This document shows, piece by piece, positions 1 to 8,097 of a stretch of DNA of 50,159 nucleotides (position 1 is its first letter; each line of letters opens with the position of its first letter). The stretch lies in assembly GCF_013404075.1 (NCBI RefSeq), contig NZ_JACBJQ010000041.1, positions 1 to 50,159 of the forward strand, in the 5' to 3' direction. Position numbers and translations under genes: made by a program. Below the pieces are notes generated by a model. That model had not been told where the DNA came from and searched no databases. It was given only the letters and a program-made list of their open reading frames with translations. The stretch comes from Mycolicibacterium vinylchloridicum. Lineage in GTDB: Bacteria; Actinomycetota; Actinomycetes; Mycobacteriales; Mycobacteriaceae.

Positions 1-116
1 AACGGAGTAGAAGAGAGATAGTACGGAGACGAAGCGGAGTTTTAAGTAGTAAGGCAGAGGATGGAAGACGAAAATGTCTCTTGTGTAGTGGGATAGGAGA
101 TGTGGATAGGAGACGG
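1..116. other. Non-genomic contig end: degenerate Illumina Nextera i7 adapter
   Basis: Positions 51-116 align without gaps to the four parts of the Nextera i7 adapter in the correct order and spacing. 51-74 match P7 at 16 of 24 bases. 75-82 is an 8-nt index slot. 83-97 match the Nextera read-2 tail (11/15), and 98-116 match the 19-bp transposase mosaic end (16/19). Total 43 of 58 fixed positions. Mismatches are mainly C to A and A or T to G, as expected of low-quality read tails. An 11-base G run follows at 115-125. Positions 1-50 have no clear assignment and are unlike the GC-rich genome. The reading frame through this stretch should not be annotated. Confidence 0.93.
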
Positions 117-800
117 GGGGGGGGGTGCGGGCGCGCCGGGTGCCGGGGCCGCGGTCGGCGGTGCCGGCTGTCCGGGGGCCGGAGCGGGCGCCGGTGCCGG
201 CTCGCCCGGGGTCGGCGACGGTGAGGGCGCCGGCTCGGCCGGGTACGGACGCGGCTGCGGTGCGGGCGCCGCCGGGTTGGCGGGCGCTGGTGCCGGTGCC
301 GGGGCCGCTGCCCCATCGGGCCCGGGCGCCGGCGGTGGTGCCGGTGCGGGAGTTGGCCCACCGGGCCCACCGGCGCCGGGCACGCCCGCCGCCTGCATCT
401 GCTGTTTGATGGCTTCGATCGGGATCGGCTGGCCGATCACCGGGCGGATGAACAACCGGGCGGTCTGCCCGAGGTTGCGAGCCTCGTTGCCGTCGTTACC
501 GGGCACGGTGATGACGAGGTTGTCACCGTCGATCACGACCTCCGAGCCGGCCACGCCGAGACCGTTCACCCGGTCATTGATGATCTGCTGCGCCTGGTTG
601 AGCGCGTCAGCGGTCGGCTTGGATCCGTCCGGGGTGCGCGCGGTGAGCGTGACCCGGGTACCGCCCTGCAGGTCGATACCCAGCTTGGCCTTGGCCTGTT
701 TGTCGCCGGTGAGGAAAACGAGCGCGTAAACCCCGATGAGCAGGACCAGGAACAGCGCCAGCCATCGGTAGGGATGCACCGGCGCCGAAGACGATGCCAC
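117..800 (-). CDS. secD: Protein translocase subunit SecD, N-terminal part (cut by contig end)
   Basis: SecD, with SecF and YajC, is the membrane subcomplex that uses the proton motive force to help SecYEG export. The visible part (about 228 residues) has a short cytosolic N-terminus, TM1 at about residues 14-31 (WLALFLVLLIGVYALVFL), the SecD motif LGIDLQGGTRVTL, and the start of the first periplasmic domain. Then comes a Pro/Ala-rich linker of about 100 residues, which is typical of mycobacterial SecD. The frame continues into adapter sequence at its 3' end, so the last 20 or so residues of the open frame are artefact. yajC lies 106 bp upstream on the same strand. Confidence 0.95.
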
Positions 801-906
801 GTTGTTGTCTCTCCTAGGTTTGTGCGCGTCCCGCTGGGGCGTGGTGTCGTGTGCGCCCAGCGGGTCCTCTGAGCTCCCGCTAGAGGGTACGTGGTGTGCC
901 TGGCGA

Positions 907-1242
907 TCAGTCCTTGGTGAGGCGATCCGCGTCGGTGTCGGTGATCTCGGTGGCCGCCGACGGCACGTCGTCGGCCTCGGGCGCCTCGTCCTCGACCCGC
1001 TCGCGGATGGCGAGCTTCATCCAGGTGGTCACCACGCCGGGCGCGATCTCCAGGTCCACGGAGTCATCGGTGATCCCGGTGATGGTGGCGTACAGACCGG
1101 ACGTGGTGGTCACCCGGTCACCGACGGTCAGCGACTCGTGCAGGTCGATAGTGGCCTGCATGGCCTTGCGCTGACGACGGGAGGCGAAATACATGAATGC
1201 GCCCATGATGATGATCAGGGGCAGGAAGACGAGCAGGTCCAT
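907..1242 (-). CDS. yajC: Preprotein translocase subunit YajC
   Basis: A 111-residue YajC, the small accessory subunit of SecDF-YajC. It has one N-terminal membrane helix (LLVFLPLIIIMGAFMYFASRRQRK), followed directly by positive residues, and then the conserved cytosolic segment GDRVTTTSGLYATITGI. The acidic C-terminal tail is variable in the family. It is upstream of secD on the same strand, the usual yajC-secD-secF order, so it is probably the first gene of that operon. Start at 1242 (ATG), with a purine-rich AAGAA just upstream. Confidence 0.95.
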   Translation of the reverse strand: MDLLVFLPLIIIMGAFMYFASRRQRKAMQATIDLHESLTVGDRVTTTSGLYATITGITDDSVDLEIAPGVVTTWMKLAIRERVEDEAPEADDVPSAATEITDTDADRLTKD

Positions 1243-1373
1243 GGCGGCACGATTCTTTCGTATCGGGTGCTGGGTCAGCGTTCCGCGACCGTCAGGTCAC
1301 GCGCTTCATAGCTGCCCAGTCTGCCATTGTCCCGCCTCGGCTCCGACCGGCACCGTCAATGGAAGATGGTCGG

Positions 1374-2054
1374 ATGGATCTGATCGACACGCTGCGCAGC
1401 ACGGGTTCGGTGCGCGATTTCACCGATGAACCTGTCGACGACGCCGCCCTGGCCCGGATTCTGGACACTGCGCGCTTCGCTCCGAGCGGTGCCAATGCGC
1501 AGGCCTGGCGGGTGGTCGTGGTCAAGGACCCGGAGGTGCGGACCCACCTTCGCGACCTCTATCTGAAGCCCTGGGCCGACTATCTGATGCTGACGGCCGC
1601 CGGATTGCGGCCGTGGTCGCCGGTCAACGACCGCGAGGCTGAGGCGGCCGCGCTGGCCGCGGGGAACGACGCCCCTATCGGCGGGATGGCCGCGCAGCTC
1701 CACAAGGTCCCCGTGCTGCTGGCCCTGTTCGCCGACCTGTCTCAGCTGGCCGCCGTCGATCGTGACCTGGACCGCTACTCGCTGGCCGGCGGTGCGTCCA
1801 TCTATCCGTTCGCCTGGAGCATCCTGTTGGCGGCGCGGGCCGAAGGGCTCGGCGGCGTACTGACGACCATGCTCATCCGGGCCGAGGAGGAGGTGAAGCA
1901 GTTGCTGGGTGCGCAGGGATCCCTGGTGCTGGCATCGGTGATCGCATTGGGTCACCCCGTTCGCCAGCCCCGCCGGCTGACCCGTCAGCCCGTGGAATCG
2001 TTCACCACTGTCGACCGCCTCGACGGTGCGCCGTTCGGCCCCGACGCCGGTTAG
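1374..2054 (+). CDS. Nitroreductase family protein (FMN-dependent)
   Basis: About 226 residues. The opening MDLIDTLRSTGSVRDFTDEPVDDAALARILDTARFAPSGANAQAWRV carries the nitroreductase FMN-phosphate contact pattern (short helix, RDF, then SGANAQ). The central YPFAWSILLAARAEGLGG is the family's second conserved block. Such enzymes reduce nitroaromatics, quinones or enones with NAD(P)H, and the substrate cannot be read here. Start is placed at ATG 1374; an in-frame ATG at 1359 would add five residues. It is divergent from yajC and followed by an inverted repeat at 2064-2099. Confidence 0.85.
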   Translation: MDLIDTLRSTGSVRDFTDEPVDDAALARILDTARFAPSGANAQAWRVVVVKDPEVRTHLRDLYLKPWADYLMLTAAGLRPWSPVNDREAEAAALAAGNDAPIGGMAAQLHKVPVLLALFADLSQLAAVDRDLDRYSLAGGASIYPFAWSILLAARAEGLGGVLTTMLIRAEEEVKQLLGAQGSLVLASVIALGHPVRQPRRLTRQPVESFTTVDRLDGAPFGPDAG

Positions 2055-2063
2055 ACACCAACC

Positions 2064-2099
2064 GATTACGTCGATTTTGTCTCTTCTGACGACGTAATC
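2064..2099. promoter_or_regulatory. Perfect 10-bp inverted repeat upstream of gabT
   Basis: GATTACGTCG at 2064-2073 is repeated as its exact reverse complement CGACGTAATC at 2090-2099, with a 16-nt T-rich spacer. It sits 9 bp after the nitroreductase stop and about 108 bp before the gabT start. It could be an operator with two separated half-sites or a hairpin. There is no T-run after it, so a classical intrinsic terminator is unlikely. Confidence 0.5.
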
Positions 2100-2206
2100 C
2101 ACTATCCATTGCGGTCTCTGACCGGGTTTTCAGTTGCGCAGCGGCGCCGCCCTACTAGGCTCGGATAGCCCGCTTGTGCCAGCCGCCTTCGTCTAGGAGA
2201 TCAGAA

Positions 2207-3550
2207 GTGACCACCGTCGAGCAGAGCCGCAAACTCGTCACCGACATCCCCGGCCCCGGGTCCCTTGAGCTGGCGAAACGCCGCGTCGCCGCGGTGTCGC
2301 ACGGGGTCGGCGTGACGATGCCGATCTATGCCGCGCGCGCCGGCGGCGGGATCATCGAGGACGTCGACGGCAACAGGCTGATCGATCTCGGTTCCGGGAT
2401 CGCGGTGACGACGATCGGCAACTCCTCGCCGCGGGTGGTCGAGGCGGTCCGCGCACAGGTCGCCGACTTCACCCACACCTGCTTCATGGTGACGCCCTAT
2501 GAGGAGTACATCGCCGTCGCCGAGCACCTCAACCGGCTCACCCCCGGCTCGTATGAGAAGCGCTCGGCGCTGTTCAACTCCGGAGCCGAGGCGGTGGAGA
2601 ACGCGATCAAGATCGCCCGCGCCTACACCCGCAAGACCGCGGTGGTGGCCTTCGACCACGCCTACCACGGGCGCACCAACCTGACGATGGCCCTGACCGC
2701 CAAGTCGATGCCCTACAAGAGCGGCTTCGGCCCGTTCGCGCCGGAGGTCTACCGCGCGCCGCTGTCCTACCCCTACCGCGACGGCCTGATCGACAAGGAA
2801 TGGGCCACCGACGGTGAGTTGGCCGCCGAGCGGGCGCTGACCGTCATCGACAAGCAGATCGGCGCGGCCAACCTGGCCGCCGTCATCATCGAGCCGATTC
2901 AGGGCGAGGGCGGGTTCATCGTTCCCGCACCCGGTTTCCTGCCCGCGTTGCGCGCCTGGTGTTCGGACAACAACGTCGTGTTCATCGCCGACGAGGTGCA
3001 GACCGGCTTCGCCCGCACCGGCGCGATGTTCGCCTGTGACGACGAGGGCATCGAGCCCGACCTGATCGTGACCGCCAAGGGCATCGCCGACGGCCTGCCG
3101 CTGGCGGCGGTGACCGGGCGCGCCGAGGTTATGGACGCCCCGCATGTCAGTGGTCTGGGTGGGACCTACGGCGGCAACCCGGTGGCCTGTGCGGCCGCGC
3201 TCGCCACCATCGAAACCATCGAGCTCGACGGACTGGTGGCCCGCGCCAAACAGATCGAGGCGCTGATGAAGGACAAGCTCGGCCGGATCCAGGCCGACGA
3301 CGACCGCATCGGCGATGTCCGCGGCCGTGGCGCGATGATCGCCGTCGAGCTGGTGAAATCCGGTACCGGAGAACCGGATCCGGAACTCACCAAGAACCTG
3401 GCCGCCAAGGCGCACGCCCAGGGGGTGCTGGTGTTGACCTGCGGCACCTTCGGCAACGTGCTGCGATTCCTGCCGCCGCTGACGATCAGCGACGAGCTGC
3501 TTGCCGAGGGCCTCGGGGTGTTGGCCGACATCCTGGCCGAACTGCGATGA
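2207..3550 (+). CDS. gabT: 4-aminobutyrate aminotransferase GabT
   Basis: A class III PLP aminotransferase moving the amino group of GABA to 2-oxoglutarate, giving succinic semialdehyde. About 447 residues. Visible motifs are SGAEAVENAIKIAR, FDHAYHGRTN, IIEPIQGEGGF, ADEVQTGFARTG, and the Schiff-base lysine in TAKGIADGLP at Lys291. It is very like mycobacterial GabT (Rv2589). I chose the GTG start at 2207 because AGGAG lies 8-12 bp upstream and the family begins near here; an ATG at 2174 has no good ribosome site. Its stop overlaps the following aldehyde dehydrogenase by 4 bp (ATGA), implying translational coupling. Confidence 0.93.
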   Translation: MTTVEQSRKLVTDIPGPGSLELAKRRVAAVSHGVGVTMPIYAARAGGGIIEDVDGNRLIDLGSGIAVTTIGNSSPRVVEAVRAQVADFTHTCFMVTPYEEYIAVAEHLNRLTPGSYEKRSALFNSGAEAVENAIKIARAYTRKTAVVAFDHAYHGRTNLTMALTAKSMPYKSGFGPFAPEVYRAPLSYPYRDGLIDKEWATDGELAAERALTVIDKQIGAANLAAVIIEPIQGEGGFIVPAPGFLPALRAWCSDNNVVFIADEVQTGFARTGAMFACDDEGIEPDLIVTAKGIADGLPLAAVTGRAEVMDAPHVSGLGGTYGGNPVACAAALATIETIELDGLVARAKQIEALMKDKLGRIQADDDRIGDVRGRGAMIAVELVKSGTGEPDPELTKNLAAKAHAQGVLVLTCGTFGNVLRFLPPLTISDELLAEGLGVLADILAELR

Positions 3551-4980
3551 CCACCGTCAAGAACTTCATCGACGGCGAGCTCGTCGACTCGGTCAGTGGC
3601 GGCACGATGCCGATCGTCGACCCGTCGACCGGCGAAAAGTACGGCACCGCACCGATATCCAACGAACAGGACATCGACAACGCCTACGCAGCCGCCAGTG
3701 CGGCATTCGCCGACTGGAAGCGCACCACCCCGTCGCATCGGCAGAAGGCGCTGCTGGATTTCGCCGACGATGTCGAGAAGGCCGCCGCGGAACTGGTGGC
3801 CGCCGAAGGCCGCAACACGGGCAAGCCCAACCACGTCACGGCGGCTGAAGAGATTCCTCCGATGCTCGACCAGATCCGGTTCTTCGCAGGTGCGGCAAGG
3901 ATTTTGGAGGGCAAGTCGGCCGGCGAATACATGGCCGACCACACTTCGTGGATCCGCCGCGAACCGGTCGGGGTGATCGGCCAGGTCGCCCCGTGGAACT
4001 ACCCGATGATGATGGCGATCTGGAAGTTCTGTCCGGCCATCGCCGCGGGAAACACCGTCGTACTCAAGCCCAGTGACACCACCCCGGTGACCACCGTGAT
4101 GCTGGCCGAGATCGCCGCCAAGCACTTCGGGCCCGGCGTGCTCAACGTCGTGTGCGGTGACCGGGTGACCGGCGCGGCCGTCGTCGCGCATCCGACCCCG
4201 CAGATGGTGTCGATCACCGGGTCCGTCGCCGCCGGCCGCGCAGTCGCGGTCAGCGCAGGCGGCCACCTCAAGCGCACCCACCTCGAGTTGGGCGGCAAGG
4301 CGCCGGTGATCGTCTTCGACGACGCCGACATCGCCACCGCCGCAGAGGGAATCGCGACCGCCGGCTACTTCAACGCCGGCCAGGACTGCACCGCTGCCAC
4401 CCGGGTGCTGGCCCATGCCGGCGTCGCCGAGGAGCTGACCACAGCGCTGGCCGAACAGGCCAGAGGCGCGGCCACCACGTTCGGCCGGGCCGCCGACGAC
4501 GAGGACGCCTGGGTGCCACCGGTCAACAATCCCAACCAACTCGATCGGGTGCTCGGCTTCCTGGCCGATGTGCCGTCGCACGCGACCGTTGCCGCCGGTG
4601 GAAACCGACAGGGCGACAAAGGATTCTACGTCGAACCGACGGTGATCGGCGGGCTACGCCAAGGCGACCGGCAAGTGCAAGAGGAGATCTTCGGGCCGGT
4701 GATCACCGTGCAGTCGTTCGCCGACGAGGACGAGGCCATCCGCTGGGCCAACGGCACCGAGTACGGTCTGGCGTCATCGGTGTGGACCAAGGACGTCTCG
4801 CGGGCGATCCGGGTGTCCAACGCGCTGGACTTCGGCTGTGTGTGGATCAACACCCACATCCCTCTGGTCGCCGAGATGCCCCACGGCGGGTACAAGTCCT
4901 CGGGTCATGGCAAGGATCTGTCGATGTACTCACTTGAGGACTACACCCGCATCAAGCACGTGATGGCCTACACGGGCTGA
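3547..4980 (+). CDS. NAD(P)-dependent aldehyde dehydrogenase, probably aminobutyraldehyde/succinic semialdehyde type
   Basis: A 477-residue ALDH superfamily enzyme with PWNYPMMM (cofactor pocket), GSVAAGRAV, the general base Glu247 in HLELGGK and the nucleophile Cys281 in GQDCTA, so it should be active. Coupled by ATGA to gabT, it could either make GABA from 4-aminobutyraldehyde (putrescine route) or oxidise the succinic semialdehyde that GabT makes. Sequence style favours the aminobutyraldehyde group, but this is inference. The next gene converges, and the 82-bp gap after it holds no clear terminator. Confidence 0.88.
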   Translation: MTTVKNFIDGELVDSVSGGTMPIVDPSTGEKYGTAPISNEQDIDNAYAAASAAFADWKRTTPSHRQKALLDFADDVEKAAAELVAAEGRNTGKPNHVTAAEEIPPMLDQIRFFAGAARILEGKSAGEYMADHTSWIRREPVGVIGQVAPWNYPMMMAIWKFCPAIAAGNTVVLKPSDTTPVTTVMLAEIAAKHFGPGVLNVVCGDRVTGAAVVAHPTPQMVSITGSVAAGRAVAVSAGGHLKRTHLELGGKAPVIVFDDADIATAAEGIATAGYFNAGQDCTAATRVLAHAGVAEELTTALAEQARGAATTFGRAADDEDAWVPPVNNPNQLDRVLGFLADVPSHATVAAGGNRQGDKGFYVEPTVIGGLRQGDRQVQEEIFGPVITVQSFADEDEAIRWANGTEYGLASSVWTKDVSRAIRVSNALDFGCVWINTHIPLVAEMPHGGYKSSGHGKDLSMYSLEDYTRIKHVMAYTG

Positions 4981-5062
4981 GCTTCACCACTTTTCGCCCA
5001 ATCCGACAATTCGCAGGGGAAATACGAGTAAAACGTCGCAAAACGTCGACCTCGGCGAGGCG

Positions 5063-5794
5063 TTACTGATGATGCGCGCGGTCGACGACCGAACTCGCGA
5101 AGTCGCCCAATAGCGTCTGGCGCAGGCGTGCCATGTGAGCGGCGCAATGTTCTTGTGCGCCTTCGGCATCGCCCGCGGCGATCAGGTCGACGAGTTGCTC
5201 GAACGAGCGGATCGTGCGGCGGCGCGAGGCGATGGGTTCGTCCCGACTTCGGGTGAGCGCGTCGGCGACCGCGCGGACGATGACTTCGTTGATCATCTCG
5301 CAGATCAGGATCAGCGTCTGATTGCCGGCCAGCGCAACGATATCGCTGTGAAAGCGCACCATGACGGTGGTGCACGCAACCGGATCGTCGACCACGCGCT
5401 TCATCTCGAGAACGAGCTCGTGCAGCTGCTCGGCAGCGCGCTGGTGTCCGCGTGATGCGGCGACCATCCGCGTTGCGGCGGGCTCGATCACCGCGCTGGC
5501 CTCGAACACGTCGGCCAGCGAGACACTGCGGGATTGCAGCACCAGGGCCGCGGCGCGGGCGGTCATGCGCTGATCGGGCCGGTGCACGACGACACCACCC
5601 TGGGCGCCGCGCACCACCGAGATGAGGCCCTCCGCCTCCAGAATCCGCAACGACTCTCGCAGCGACGGCCGGGACACATCGAACCGTTCGATCAACTCGG
5701 CTTCGGTGCCCAGCAGGTCCCCTTCGTCGAGGTCACCGGAAATGATCAGGCCGCGCAGTTCGTCGGCAACCTGCTTCGGCTTGCCCGCTGGCAT
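5063..5794 (-). CDS. GntR/FadR-family transcriptional regulator (FCD domain)
   Basis: 243 residues. The N-terminal winged helix at about 5-75 (ADELRGLIISGDLDEGDLLGTEAELIERFDVSRPSLRESLRILEAEGLI) is the classical GntR DNA-binding domain. It is followed by an all-helical FCD ligand domain with the metal-binding pattern of acid-sensing FadR members (FHSDI, later HCAAH). It is divergent from the alcohol dehydrogenase operon and ends tail to tail with the aldehyde dehydrogenase. It most likely represses the alcohol dehydrogenase promoter through the palindrome at 5834-5843. Confidence 0.9.
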   Translation of the reverse strand: MPAGKPKQVADELRGLIISGDLDEGDLLGTEAELIERFDVSRPSLRESLRILEAEGLISVVRGAQGGVVVHRPDQRMTARAAALVLQSRSVSLADVFEASAVIEPAATRMVAASRGHQRAAEQLHELVLEMKRVVDDPVACTTVMVRFHSDIVALAGNQTLILICEMINEVIVRAVADALTRSRDEPIASRRRTIRSFEQLVDLIAAGDAEGAQEHCAAHMARLRQTLLGDFASSVVDRAHHQ

Positions 5795-5821
5795 GTGAGG
5801 TCCCTTCGGTCAACGCGGATC

Positions 5822-5850
5822 TTTACAAAGATACCTCTAGAGGATTAAAT
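5822..5850 (+). promoter_or_regulatory. Candidate promoter with embedded palindromic operator
   Basis: TTTACA (5822-5827) and TTAAAT (5845-5850) are separated by exactly 17 bp and fit -35/-10 elements facing the alcohol dehydrogenase. The spacer contains the perfect 10-bp palindrome CCTCTAGAGG at 5834-5843. A repressor bound there would block polymerase, and the divergent GntR-family gene is the obvious candidate. Confidence 0.6.
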
Positions 5851-5893
5851 GTGCGAAGTCGCCGTCCCGATCCTTCCGAGGGAGTGCCCATCG

Positions 5894-7075
5894 ATGAAAT
5901 CCCAAGCGGCAGTGCTTCACGGCGTGGGCCAGGACTGGCAGATCGAAACCATCGAGCTCGATCCGCCCCGCGCCGGCGAGGTCCTGGTCAAGATGAGCGT
6001 TGCCGGCATCTGCCACTCCGATGATCACTTCGCCACCGGCGACAGCGTTCCCGACGACAACCTGGTTGCCCTTATCGAAGCCGCCGGAATGCCGATGCCC
6101 GAATGGTTTCCGCTGCTCGGCGGTCATGAGGGCGCGGGAATCGTCGAAGAAGTCGGGCCTGGGGTGACGACGTTGAAGCCGGGCGACCACGTCGCCGTGT
6201 CGTTCATCCCGTCGTGCGGGAGCTGCCGCTGGTGCGCCACCGGCGCCACCTATCTGTGCGACGTCGGAGGACAGGTGTTCAGCAAGAACATGATCACCGA
6301 CGACACTCCCCGTCGTCATCTGGGTGACCAGGACCTGATGGCCTTGATGCAGGTCGGCACCTTCTCCGAGTACGTCGTCGCATCCGAGCGCTCCTTCATC
6401 AAAGTGCACGACTGGATACCACTGGATGCGGCCTCGCTCGTGTCCTGCGGTGTGACAACCGGATTCGGCTCGGGTAGCACCTGCGCGGGCACCAAGCCCG
6501 GTGACACGATCGTGGTGATCGGCACCGGCGGGGTCGGCATGAACGCCGTGCAGGGAGCGCGTGCCGCCGGTGCGAAACACGTCGTCGCCGTCGACCCGGT
6601 CGGCTTCAAACGTGATGTCGCCCCATCGTTCGGAGCCACCCACACCGTCAGCGACGCCGGCGAGGCGCTGACGCTGGTGAAGGACCTCACGTGGGGTGTC
6701 ATGGCCGATGCGGTCATCCTGACCGTCGGCGTGCTCCAAACCGATTTGATCCCATTGGCTTTGATGCTGACCCGCAAGGGCGGCACCTGCGTGGTCACGG
6801 CGATGACTCCGCTCTCACAGATGACGGTCCCGCTGATCCTGTCCGACCTCGTCAACTCGTGTAAGACCCTCAAGGGCGCCCTCTACGGCGAGATGAACGC
6901 GCGCGCCAGCATGCCGATGCTGCTGTCCATGTACGAGGCGGGCGCCCTCAAGCTCGACGAACTCGTCACCCGTCGCTATCGCCTCGAGGACATCAACGAC
7001 GCCATCACGCATCTGCGTGCGGGAAGCAATATCCGCGGGGTCATCGACTTCGGCCAAGGAGATGTCAATGCCTGA
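5894..7075 (+). CDS. Zinc-dependent alcohol dehydrogenase, class III / NDMA-dependent-like
   Basis: 393 residues, MDR superfamily. Catalytic zinc ligands are in AGICHSDDH and GGHEGAG. The structural zinc loop has four cysteines (CGSCRWCATGATYLC). The Rossmann motif is VVIGTGGVGMNAVQGA, followed by DPVGFKRDVA. It resembles the actinobacterial alcohol dehydrogenases that keep tightly bound NAD(H) and recycle it with an artificial acceptor (NDMA) in vitro. Start at ATG 5894, preceded by GAGGGAG; an in-frame ATG at 5849 would put the -10 box inside the gene. The stop overlaps the next gene by 8 bp, so the two are coupled. Confidence 0.85.
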   Translation: MKSQAAVLHGVGQDWQIETIELDPPRAGEVLVKMSVAGICHSDDHFATGDSVPDDNLVALIEAAGMPMPEWFPLLGGHEGAGIVEEVGPGVTTLKPGDHVAVSFIPSCGSCRWCATGATYLCDVGGQVFSKNMITDDTPRRHLGDQDLMALMQVGTFSEYVVASERSFIKVHDWIPLDAASLVSCGVTTGFGSGSTCAGTKPGDTIVVIGTGGVGMNAVQGARAAGAKHVVAVDPVGFKRDVAPSFGATHTVSDAGEALTLVKDLTWGVMADAVILTVGVLQTDLIPLALMLTRKGGTCVVTAMTPLSQMTVPLILSDLVNSCKTLKGALYGEMNARASMPMLLSMYEAGALKLDELVTRRYRLEDINDAITHLRAGSNIRGVIDFGQGDVNA

Positions 7076-8060
7076 TCGCGTCGACTTCACGGTGGCGACA
7101 CAGCCGTCGACACTAGAACACTACCGGCGAACCTGGACACCCGGCCCCGGTGTCGGCCTGGCCGGGATGTGGGTCAGCGCCGTCGTCAACGACGCTGCCG
7201 GACAGACCTATTGGGGACTGCGCGGCGCCGACGACTTCCTGATCGGAATGACCCACGTCGTGTCGCCGATCACCGGCTTCAAGAAGCTGACGCACTCGTT
7301 CGACCCCGACCAACCGCACCTGTTCGCCGAGTACTCGGCGATCGACTGGTTCGAACCCATGCAATACACCGAGAGCCCCGACAGCGTGGTGTTGAGCTAC
7401 CCGAGTGGCCGTATCGAGCGTGACGCAAAGGGATTTCACTGGCACGATGCCAGCGGTCGGTGGGAGATCCATGGCACAGGCGTCACCGATATCTTCACCG
7501 TCAGAGTTCCCGAGCAGGACGGGATCATCGACCAGGCCTACTACCGCCACGAATTGCTTTCCGCCACCGGAGTGGTCGACGGCGTCGAGGTATCGGGCTA
7601 CCTGCATCAGGACTACGCCTACGGCCCGCCGGGCATGGTGTACCCGGAACTGCCGATCGCCCGGCAGCTTCAGGGCATGTGGGTGTCCTGGCTACACGAA
7701 TACCCCGACGGCGAATGGGGCGGTGGCTCATTCTGGCAGGGCCGCGACGGCTTGGCCTTTGGTCCCGGATACCAAACCAAGGGCGGCATCACGACCGCAC
7801 ACGACGACATCGTCGCGACACCCACATTCAATGGCGAGGGAAAGCTCACCACGCTGGACGTCACGATCGGTGCCGACTCCTACACGTTCACCTTCGACAC
7901 CGCCGGCAGCTACGTACACTATTTCGGTTGCCTCACAGGTAGTTCCGACGGTAGAGAACCCGCGCGCAGCTGGTGCTGGGTGGAGTATGCGGGTGCCATG
8001 CTCGGTCCTGAGATCCTGGACATGGTGATGCAGCAATACCGCCTCGCACGCGGACGGTGA
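7068..8060 (+). CDS. Conserved protein of unknown function, coupled to alcohol dehydrogenase
   Basis: 330 residues with no signal peptide or membrane helix. I do not recognise the family. It is rich in Trp, Tyr, Gly and His. Short beta-like stretches alternate (GLAGMWVSAVVND, FTVRVPEQDGIIDQAYY, GVEVSGYLHQDYAYG, TFTFDTAGSYVHYFGC), so a mostly beta fold of the lipocalin/AttH-CrtC-like kind is plausible but unproven. Its ATG lies inside the end of the alcohol dehydrogenase gene (ATGCCTGA), so it is co-translated and should act in the same pathway, perhaps on the alcohol or aldehyde of that step. Confidence 0.7.
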   Translation: MPDRVDFTVATQPSTLEHYRRTWTPGPGVGLAGMWVSAVVNDAAGQTYWGLRGADDFLIGMTHVVSPITGFKKLTHSFDPDQPHLFAEYSAIDWFEPMQYTESPDSVVLSYPSGRIERDAKGFHWHDASGRWEIHGTGVTDIFTVRVPEQDGIIDQAYYRHELLSATGVVDGVEVSGYLHQDYAYGPPGMVYPELPIARQLQGMWVSWLHEYPDGEWGGGSFWQGRDGLAFGPGYQTKGGITTAHDDIVATPTFNGEGKLTTLDVTIGADSYTFTFDTAGSYVHYFGCLTGSSDGREPARSWCWVEYAGAMLGPEILDMVMQQYRLARGR

Positions 8061-8097
8061 CCGGACCCTCCCCCGAGTCCGGCCACCGAGTTCGGAG

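Noticed and set aside
17..45. Weak resemblance to the Illumina P5 sequence before the P7 part
   Set aside because: Only about 15 of 29 bases match and the orientation is not that expected beside P7; not reliable, so left unassigned.
100..729. Long Gly/Ala-rich plus-strand frame opposite secD
   Set aside because: It is the reverse of the SecD Pro/Ala linker and begins in adapter sequence; SecD homology on the minus strand is clear.
4981..5062. Terminator between the aldehyde dehydrogenase and GntR genes
   Set aside because: Only a 4-bp stem (CCTC-GGC-GAGG) without a T-run is visible.
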